Shown here: positions 57,968 to 64,000 of the stretch, one piece after another | Numbering within the stretch: the stretch's first letter is position 1 | Layout: every line of letters starts with the position of its first letter | NCBI RefSeq assembly: GCF_026248685.1 | Contig: NZ_CP111036.1 | Coordinates: 620,001 to 684,000 of the forward strand | DNA: 64,000 nt | Direction: 5' to 3' | Source: Haladaptatus caseinilyticus | Lineage (GTDB): Archaea > Halobacteriota > Halobacteria > Halobacteriales > Haladaptataceae | Translations under genes and position numbers: made by a program | Notes under the pieces: generated by a model | What the model saw: the letters and a program-made list of their open reading frames with translations, nothing else | The model's database searches: none | What the model was told of the DNA's origin: nothing

Positions 57968-58846
57968 TTACTCCCCTGCCGTGCTCACGATCCACACACC
58001 GACGGCCATCACGACGCCGCCAGCAAGGAACGACGGACCGAGCGACTCCGAAAGGAAGAGCGCGCCGAGGGCCGTGCCGACGACGGGTTGTGCGAAAAAG
58101 AAAACGCCGACGACACCCGCGTCCAACTCCTCCAGTCCTCGATACCAGAGAAACCACGCCACCGCGGTGCTGAAGACGCCGAGGTACAACACCGCCCCGA
58201 TGATTGCTAGCGTTATCGTCACATCGAGTGACATGAATGCGAGTTCGAACGGGACGAGAATCGCGACGAGCGGAATCGACGCGAGCGTGGAATAGGTCGC
58301 GGTTTCGAGGGCCGAGTACGTTCTGACGAGCGGTTTGCCCCATACCGTATAGCCCGCCCACGCGAAACTGGCGACGAACAGCGCGAAAACGCCGAGGAGG
58401 TTACCGTCCCCGATGGTGGAAAAGTCGTACTGGCCAGTGAGGACGACCAATGTGCCGACGACGGCCAGCGCCATCCCGCCGATCGTTTGTCGGGAAAGCG
58501 ATTCCCCGAGGACATTCACCCCGAGTAAGAGGGTAAAGACGGGCGTGAGAACGGTCAGGAGGGAGCCTTGGCTCGCGGTGGTCAAATCGGTGCCGACGAA
58601 CTGCGAGACGAGGGTGAGTGCGACCCATCCGCCGAGGACGCCGAACCGTCGGCGATCGGTACGCGAGAACGACCGAGTCGGCATCGTCAGTCGGACGACT
58701 ACGAACAGCGTCGATCCACCGAGCGCGACGCGGAGGAACGCCAGCGTCACCGGGGGAACGACGGAGAACCCCCACTTGCTCACGACGTACATCCCACCCC
58801 ACAGCGCGGCGGCGGTGAGGGGGGCGAGCGAACTGGCCCGTGACAT
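57968..58846 (-). CDS. EamA/DMT-family transporter
   Basis: The 292-residue protein has ten membrane helices in two EamA repeats (LAPLTAAALWGGMYVVSKWG ... LGVNVLGESLSRQTIGGMAL and LGVFALFVASFAWAGYTVWG ... VVGTALGALFLSESLGPSFL). The loop FFAQPVVGTALGALF carries the typical family signature. The substrate is unknown. The ATG at 58846 is used; an 83-residue upstream extension would overlap the lysA-like gene. A second EamA transporter is at 42002. Confidence 0.87.
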   Translation of the reverse strand: MSRASSLAPLTAAALWGGMYVVSKWGFSVVPPVTLAFLRVALGGSTLFVVVRLTMPTRSFSRTDRRRFGVLGGWVALTLVSQFVGTDLTTASQGSLLTVLTPVFTLLLGVNVLGESLSRQTIGGMALAVVGTLVVLTGQYDFSTIGDGNLLGVFALFVASFAWAGYTVWGKPLVRTYSALETATYSTLASIPLVAILVPFELAFMSLDVTITLAIIGAVLYLGVFSTAVAWFLWYRGLEELDAGVVGVFFFAQPVVGTALGALFLSESLGPSFLAGGVVMAVGVWIVSTAGE

Positions 58847-58933
58847 CGTGCGGATGGTATCGTCCCCGTGGTAAATCCCTGTCCCTAGCATGGGAGGGCA
58901 CAGGGTTATTCGCCCCGTGCGGGATTTCGGTTC

Positions 58934-60196
58934 ATGGACATCGACACCCGACGAGAGCGACTGCGTACGCACGCAGACGACCTCGTCTCCGAGTTTGGGT
59001 CGCCGCTGTATGCCTTTTTTGAGGATGATTTGCGGACGAACTACGAAACCCTCCGTGGCGCGTTGGACGACCACTACCCGGACTCGGAGGTTCACTTCGC
59101 GGTGAAGGCCAACTACAACCTCGGTATTTTATCGGTCCTCCGGGACGCCGGATGCAAAGCGGAAGCCTACGCCAGATGCGAACTGGCCGCGACACGACGC
59201 GCGGGATTCGATGCGGCGGACGTCCTCCTAACGGGGATGAATCGCGCCCCGGAAGACATCGAACGTGCGCTCGATTGGGGCGTCTCTCACCTGCTCGTGG
59301 ACAACGCCACAGAACTGGAGAAAGTCATCGTGGCGGCGAACGCGACGAACACGACCCCCGACGTCCTGATTCGGGGCAACCCTGCAATGGAAGTGCCGAC
59401 TCACCCGGAGGTGGCGACGGCGACCCGCGAGAGCAAATTCGGACTGGACATCGAAAGCGGGCGGGCGATGGCCGTTGCGGAGATGGCTGCCGAATCCGAT
59501 GCAGTCTCGCTCGCTGGCGTGCAGTTACACGTCGGAAGTCAGGTTCGCGGCGTCGAACCCTACGGTGTCGCCGCCCGGGAGATGCTCGACTTCGCGGGGG
59601 ACATCCGAGACGAACTGGACGTCGAGTGCGAGGTTCTCGACCTCGGCGGAGGATTCCCGGTGCCGTACGACGAGGACGTGCCCGCCACCGATGACATCGT
59701 GAAACATCTGTCGGAAACGGTTCGGAAAACCTGTTCCGACCTCGGACTCCCGGAACCACGCCTGTTCGTCGAACCCGGGCGCAGGCTCGTCGGCAACGCC
59801 GGAACCTTTCTCGGTTCCGTCGGCGTGGTGAAAGAGACTCCCTACGCCGATTTTGCGGTGCTGGACGGCGGAACGAACTCGGTTTCGTCCTACTGGCCCT
59901 ATCCGGTCTACGCGGTGAAAGATCGCGATCCGACGCGGGAATACCACGTCGCGGGCCCCCTCTGCTATACGGGCGACGTAATCAGCGAGAACGTCGCCCT
60001 TCCCGAGCTCGGCCCCGGCGACATCGTCGCGGTGGACAAGATAGGAGCGTATTCGCTCGGTAGCGCGAGTCATACGAACGCGGAGCCGAAACCGCCCGTC
60101 GTGTTGGTGCGGAGCGACGGCAGCCACGAGTGCCTCCGATCACGGGAAACGTGCGAGGACGTGTTCGGTCGCGACCGGATTCCGAATGGACTGTGA
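58934..60196 (+). CDS. lysA: PLP-dependent decarboxylase, diaminopimelate decarboxylase type
   Basis: The 420-residue fold-type III PLP decarboxylase has PLP lysine K58 in HFAVKANYNLGIL, the glycine-rich phosphate loop in LDLGGGFPVPYD, the EPGRRLVG motif for the substrate carboxylate, and CYTGDVI with the catalytic Cys near the C-terminus. The architecture is that of diaminopimelate decarboxylase (LysA), which makes lysine; ornithine and arginine decarboxylases share it. The dap genes that usually accompany lysA are not in this window, so the assignment is by motif only. It is divergent from the EamA gene. Confidence 0.85.
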   Translation: MDIDTRRERLRTHADDLVSEFGSPLYAFFEDDLRTNYETLRGALDDHYPDSEVHFAVKANYNLGILSVLRDAGCKAEAYARCELAATRRAGFDAADVLLTGMNRAPEDIERALDWGVSHLLVDNATELEKVIVAANATNTTPDVLIRGNPAMEVPTHPEVATATRESKFGLDIESGRAMAVAEMAAESDAVSLAGVQLHVGSQVRGVEPYGVAAREMLDFAGDIRDELDVECEVLDLGGGFPVPYDEDVPATDDIVKHLSETVRKTCSDLGLPEPRLFVEPGRRLVGNAGTFLGSVGVVKETPYADFAVLDGGTNSVSSYWPYPVYAVKDRDPTREYHVAGPLCYTGDVISENVALPELGPGDIVAVDKIGAYSLGSASHTNAEPKPPVVLVRSDGSHECLRSRETCEDVFGRDRIPNGL

Positions 60197-60269
60197 ACGG
60201 ACACGCCGGCAAACCGATGAAAATCCGTCGTGAGGAAGGCATTTCTTTCGTGCGCTCGGTAACCAATCC

Positions 60270-60752
60270 ATGAAACCGGCAGACGTGCTGTCACCCGACC
60301 CGGCGGGCGGTGCCGAGAGTGGGAATAGTTGGTTCGCGGGACTCGTTCCGAACGCGGTCGCGCTTCGATGCCTCTCGGTCGAACTCCGTGCACCGCGGAA
60401 AATCGTTGTCGGGGAATCGGCGGCGTTTGTGCTTCGGGTTCGTAATCGCGCGCCGTTTCCGTTGAGCGTACGCTTACCCACGAGTCGTCTCTGGGGTTGG
60501 GACGTGGATGGGATCCCTGACGCCGACGAACGCGGATTCGAACCACCGAAAAAACCACGCCGTGTCGCATTTCGGCGACACGGCGTGCGACAGTTCGAGG
60601 GGACGTGGGATGGGCAGGTTCGCCGTGGTGGAACGGATGGCGACGAGTGGCAAGCACTGACGGGGGAACACACGCTTACGGGGTATCTTTCAGGACATGA
60701 AAATTCACCAAAATTACAAGACGACGTAGAGATATTGGTTGTGAGAAGATAA
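60270..60752 (+). CDS. Ig-like beta-sandwich protein (DUF7974/BsuPI-like)
   Basis: The 160-residue soluble protein has a beta-sandwich pattern: VALRCLSVELRAPRKIVVGE, SAAFVLRVRNRAPFPLSVRL, then RLWGWDVDGIPDADERGFEP and RHGVRQFEGTWDGQV, ending HTLTGYLSGHE. The W-x-W-D-V-D-G and F-E-G-T-W-D-G-Q segments recall intracellular protease inhibitor (BsuPI) and haloarchaeal DUF7974 domains; this is a pattern resemblance only. There is no signal. It lies 73 bp after the lysA-like gene and 90 bp before the ABC importer gene. Confidence 0.65.
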   Translation: MKPADVLSPDPAGGAESGNSWFAGLVPNAVALRCLSVELRAPRKIVVGESAAFVLRVRNRAPFPLSVRLPTSRLWGWDVDGIPDADERGFEPPKKPRRVAFRRHGVRQFEGTWDGQVRRGGTDGDEWQALTGEHTLTGYLSGHENSPKLQDDVEILVVRR

Positions 60753-60841
60753 CCCTAGTATGAAAGGGCTGTCTTATTTGCTACATCCTTCTTTGCTATT
60801 AGGTATCACGAATCGGGCGATAACCCGTAGCAACTGACACC

Positions 60842-62503
60842 ATGACAAAAAGATACGACTCTTCCCTCAATCGACGACGATTCCTCACGATGAGCGCGCT
60901 CGGCGGCGCAACCGTTCTTGCGGGCTGTGGCGGTCAAAAGACGACCGGTGACGGGCCCGGAGGTACTGACCAGAAAGGCGGTACGTTCATCAACACATCG
61001 CCGGAGAGTGCGACGACGCTGGACCCACGCATGAACGAACTCGCGTGGGCGAATTCGATGATGCATTACCTCTTCGACTCGCTTCTCGCCGTGAAACCCG
61101 ACGGGAGCGAAATCGTCCCGCATCTCGCCAAGGAACGACCGAAAAAGAAAGACGAAACGACCTACACGGTCCCGCTCAAGCAAGGGGTTACGTTTCACGA
61201 CGGAAGCGAACTCACCGCCGAAGACGTGGCGTACTCGTTCAACTGGGTGCTCGACCCGAAGAACAAATCGACGAATCGGGAGAATCTCGGATTCATCGAA
61301 AGCGTGGATGCGACCGGCGACTACGAGGTGACGTTCAATCTCAAGTACGCCTATGCGTTGTTCGAGTTGGAACTGACCGGAATGAACGCCGTCATCGTTC
61401 CAAAGAAGGCCGCCGAAAACAAGGGGCAAAAGAAGTTCGCCCAGAAGCCCGTTGGAAGCGGGCCGTTTAAACTCAAGCAATGGCAGACCGGTTCGCATCT
61501 CACGCTCGAACGATACGACGATTACTTCCTCAAAAAGGCCAATCTGAAACAGATCAAATATCGCATTATTCCCGAGGCACAGACCGCATTCGTTGATCTC
61601 AAGACCAGTGGCGTGCATCAAGCGTCCGTCCCTGAAAAACTGCTTGGGGAAGCGAAGAACATCGATTCCATCCAGATGAAGCGCATCTCGCAGTTCGATT
61701 ACAACGGACTTGTGTTCAACTCCAAACGGAAGCCGTTCGACGACCGGAAGGTCCGGGAGGCGATGCAGTATCTCGTCGATTACGACGACATGCTGAAAGT
61801 AACGAAGGGAGAACTCGGCAAACGAAGCTACGGGTTCATGCCGAAGGAAGTCAACGAGGCCTGGGATTTCCCGTGGAAGGAATGGAAACAAAAATATTAT
61901 CCGCCGAAAGACCACGAAAAGGCGAAGCAGTTGCTCGAAGAGGCGGGATACGGCGACGGGTTCGACGTGACGATGTCCACGCTCGCGTCTGGAAAGTTCA
62001 AAAACATGGTCATCAAGTTGCAAAACGAGATGGACCAAGTCGGTATCAACGCGGAGGTTCAGGAGGTAGATATCGGCCGCTGGCTCGACCAACTCGACAC
62101 GGGGGAATTCGACGTAACCATCTATGGCTGGTCAGGAGGACAAGACCCCGACGGCTTCTACTACTATCTCTTCCGCAACCCGCGCAATGACGATGGTGGC
62201 GTGGAAGACAGCTACGTTGGCAACGCTTCTGCCGGGATGCTCTACGAGGCGTATCCGGATAGCGAGAAATTGAAGAAAGCAGACCAGAAGATTCGAGAGG
62301 CGCGGAAACTCGGAAGCCGCGACGAACGCCGAAAGCTGTACATCGAACTCGCGGAGACGTTCCAATCCGAGTATCCGCACATCCCGGTGTATTCCGAACA
62401 GTCCGCAACGGCGTGGAGTAAGAAAGTCAACGGGTACGACCCGACAGCGTTCGCAGCCCAACCGCTATGTAACAAGTGGTCGAACGCCTCGCTCAGCAAC
62501 TAA
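60842..62503 (+). CDS. dppA: Tat-exported lipoprotein, substrate-binding protein of a peptide ABC importer
   Basis: The 553-residue SBP_bac_5 family protein starts with a twin-arginine lipoprotein signal (LNRRRFLTMSALGGATVLAGC), with the lipobox LAGC. The mature domain has the two-lobe dipeptide/oligopeptide-binding pattern (PLKQGVTFHDGSELTAEDVA, GSGPFKLKQWQTGSHLTLER, DVTIYGWSGGQDPDGFYYYL). Its ligand is probably a peptide; nickel, sugars or others are also possible in this family. Two permease genes follow (62531, 63483). It may supply peptides for the amino-acid metabolism encoded nearby. Confidence 0.92.
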   Translation: MTKRYDSSLNRRRFLTMSALGGATVLAGCGGQKTTGDGPGGTDQKGGTFINTSPESATTLDPRMNELAWANSMMHYLFDSLLAVKPDGSEIVPHLAKERPKKKDETTYTVPLKQGVTFHDGSELTAEDVAYSFNWVLDPKNKSTNRENLGFIESVDATGDYEVTFNLKYAYALFELELTGMNAVIVPKKAAENKGQKKFAQKPVGSGPFKLKQWQTGSHLTLERYDDYFLKKANLKQIKYRIIPEAQTAFVDLKTSGVHQASVPEKLLGEAKNIDSIQMKRISQFDYNGLVFNSKRKPFDDRKVREAMQYLVDYDDMLKVTKGELGKRSYGFMPKEVNEAWDFPWKEWKQKYYPPKDHEKAKQLLEEAGYGDGFDVTMSTLASGKFKNMVIKLQNEMDQVGINAEVQEVDIGRWLDQLDTGEFDVTIYGWSGGQDPDGFYYYLFRNPRNDDGGVEDSYVGNASAGMLYEAYPDSEKLKKADQKIREARKLGSRDERRKLYIELAETFQSEYPHIPVYSEQSATAWSKKVNGYDPTAFAAQPLCNKWSNASLSN

Positions 62504-62530
62504 CTACCTTCCGTTTCCATACACGAAATC

Positions 62531-63481
62531 ATGAGTATGTATCGATACACCGTCCGACGGCTCCTTCAGATCATACCGGTCTTGTTGGGCGTGTTCACAC
62601 TCACGTTCGTGATGATGCACGCACTGCCTGGAAATCCGGTGCGCATCTACCTCGGACTAAATCCCAGTCAAGAACTCGCAGATGAACTGATCCGTCAATA
62701 TGGGTTCGACCGACCACTCTGGCAACAGTATCTCGACTACCTCGGACGGGTTCTCACCGGGAACCTCGGTGAATCGTTCCTGCTGAAACGTCCCGTTGCC
62801 GACCTCATGTTGGAACGCCTCGGGCCGACTCTCACCCTGATGGGCCTTTCGTACGTCATCGCACTCCCGATTTCGCTCCTGCTCGGCGTTTATGCCGCCT
62901 CGCGGCACAACGAGTTGGGCGATCACGTCTCGCGGTTTTTCGGACTGGCGGGTCTCTCGACCCCGAACTTCTGGCTCGGTCTAATGCTGATCTTCCTGTT
63001 CGCCTACGAACTGGGCTGGCTTCCCGCCTCGGGCTACGTTCCGTTCGCACAAGACCCGGTGGAGTCGGCGAAACGACTCGTCATGCCCGTAATCACGCTG
63101 GCGACCGCACAGACCGCGACGTTGATGCGAATGACGCGCTCCAGCATGGTCGAGGAGCTATCACAGGACTACGTCCAAACGGCCCGGGCGTTCGGCCTGC
63201 CGGAGCGACGCATCCTGCTCAAACACGCCTTCAGAAACGCACTCCTACCGCTGGTGACCATCATCGGGCTACAGCTGTCGTTTCTGCTGGACGGCAGCGT
63301 CATCGCCGAGAAGATATTCGCCATTCCGGGCATGGGCCGTCTGTTCTTCAAGGGAATAACGAAACAGGACTACGGTATCATCATGGGAATGACGCTGTCG
63401 TTCGCGTTGTTGTTCCTCGTCGGCGTCCTGCTGACCGACCTCGCGTACGCCTACATCGACCCGCGAATCAGATACGACTGA
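62531..63481 (+). CDS. dppB: ABC transporter permease, DppB/OppB family
   Basis: The 316-residue permease has six membrane helices. The N-terminal signature RRLLQIIPVLLGVFTLTFVM and the DppB ATPase-contact loop (QTARAFGLPERRILLKHAFR, the EAA-type motif) are clear. The end LLTDLAYAYIDPRIRYD is the standard C-terminus of the family. The ATG at 62531 is used, with another at 62537. It starts 27 bp after dppA and ends 1 bp before the second permease. Confidence 0.92.
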   Translation: MSMYRYTVRRLLQIIPVLLGVFTLTFVMMHALPGNPVRIYLGLNPSQELADELIRQYGFDRPLWQQYLDYLGRVLTGNLGESFLLKRPVADLMLERLGPTLTLMGLSYVIALPISLLLGVYAASRHNELGDHVSRFFGLAGLSTPNFWLGLMLIFLFAYELGWLPASGYVPFAQDPVESAKRLVMPVITLATAQTATLMRMTRSSMVEELSQDYVQTARAFGLPERRILLKHAFRNALLPLVTIIGLQLSFLLDGSVIAEKIFAIPGMGRLFFKGITKQDYGIIMGMTLSFALLFLVGVLLTDLAYAYIDPRIRYD

Positions 63482-63482
63482 T

Positions 63483-64000
63483 ATGAGTACGAGCAAATCA
63501 CTTACCGAGACGGGCATCGACACCGAAAGCCGGCTTATGGGGACGATTCGGGAACTCCGACACAGTCCAACGGCAATCGCTGGCGCAGTTATCGTCGGAA
63601 TCCTCGTCGTGCTGGCCATTTTCTCGACCATCGACCTCATGGTGTTCGATAAGAGCCTTATTACCGCGATTCACGCGGACCCCCACGTGCAGAACACAGC
63701 CGAATCCTACTCGGCCCCCTCCCTCGACCATCCGATGGGAACGGACAATTTCGGTCGGGACGTGCTCTCTCGAATCGTTTACGGAAGCCGAATCGCGCTC
63801 GCCATTGGTATCATTTCCGTCGGAATCAGCTTCCTTGGCGGAATCGTGTGTGGCGCTGCGGCGGCCTACTTCGGCGGTCGAATCGATGACCTCATCATGC
63901 GTCTGTTAGAGGTATTGTACTCGATTCCGAGCCTCGTCCTCGCGATGACTATGATGGCGATCATGGGACCGAGCGTCTACAACCTCTTCATCGCCTACGG
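63483..64000 (+). CDS. dppC: ABC transporter permease, DppC/OppC family, 3' partial
   Basis: The first 172 codons are present before the right edge. The sequence starts MSTSKSLTETGIDTESRLMG, then SPTAIAGAVIVGILVVLAIF as the first helix. It then has the OppC N-terminal signature HPMGTDNFGRDVLSRIVYGS, a helix pair (IALAIGIISVGISFLGGIVC) and the start of the permease core (LLEVLYSIPSLVLAMTMMAI). The ATG at 63483 follows the dppB stop by 1 bp. The ATP-binding subunits would lie beyond the window. Confidence 0.92.
   Translation, partial: MSTSKSLTETGIDTESRLMGTIRELRHSPTAIAGAVIVGILVVLAIFSTIDLMVFDKSLITAIHADPHVQNTAESYSAPSLDHPMGTDNFGRDVLSRIVYGSRIALAIGIISVGISFLGGIVCGAAAAYFGGRIDDLIMRLLEVLYSIPSLVLAMTMMAIMGPSVYNLFIAY

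Noticed and set aside
1-64000. CRISPR arrays and transposase genes
   Set aside because: No regularly spaced direct repeats and no transposase-type frames were noticed in the window.

Overview
The window is a stretch of chromosome from a halophilic archaeon (class Halobacteria). The evidence is an acid-rich predicted proteome, leaderless-looking starts, many tightly coupled genes, haloarchaea-only families (HalOD1, Bat-type HTH, DUF5813/5830/7115/7344-like proteins, SAMP1 and desampylase), an elongator tRNA-Met gene with an intron after position 37, and a trpDFEG operon. The genus cannot be fixed from the sequence alone.

Layout: 0-4.4 kb carries both enzymes of archaeosine formation (ArcS, cut by the left edge, and RaSEA), a GNAT, a pair of overlapping small genes and a VanZ-like protein. 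5-13 kb holds a Tat-exported beta-propeller, an aldehyde ferredoxin oxidoreductase, a trans-sulfuration enzyme, the SAMP1 ubiquitin-like modifier operon and an aldo/keto reductase. 13-15.6 kb has a ZIP metal transporter flanked by two paralogous small membrane proteins, a DtxR-type operator candidate and tRNA-Met. 15.8-23 kb carries a haloarchaeal DUF7115-like protein, a VTT membrane protein, a 40-residue zinc protein, an arylsulfotransferase-like protein and the B12-dependent ribonucleotide reductase. 23-27.3 kb is the tryptophan operon with TGTACA-type boxes, then tRNA-Val.

28-33 kb contains a lycopene-cyclase-like half protein, a CBS/HPF-like fusion, and a DUF1611 - enolase-superfamily epimerase - AstE-type deacylase cassette that could convert D-glutamate to L-glutamate through N-acyl intermediates. 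33-42 kb is mostly housekeeping: ThrRS, PspA, and CTP synthase - GMP synthase B - a small DUF7126-like protein as an overlapping operon. 42-48 kb has transporters, a solitary E1-alpha dehydrogenase subunit, TrkA and two stand-alone Lrp/AsnC RAM domains.

48-53 kb looks like an accessory island: HalOD1 proteins, a Bat-type regulator and a 5'-degraded asparagine-synthase-like gene in AT-richer DNA, ending at tRNA-Leu(UAA). A second copy of the 3' end of that tRNA lies about 110 bp beyond it, as expected of an att remnant. 53-64 kb carries the JAMM desampylase, convergent NlpC/P60 and class-A-beta-lactamase-like enzymes, a sodium:solute symporter with a 47-residue partner, an EamA transporter, a diaminopimelate-decarboxylase-like enzyme, and the start of a dipeptide/oligopeptide ABC importer cut by the right edge. 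The most thought-provoking theme is the combination of D-Glu handling with peptidoglycan-type hydrolases and peptide import in an organism without murein.
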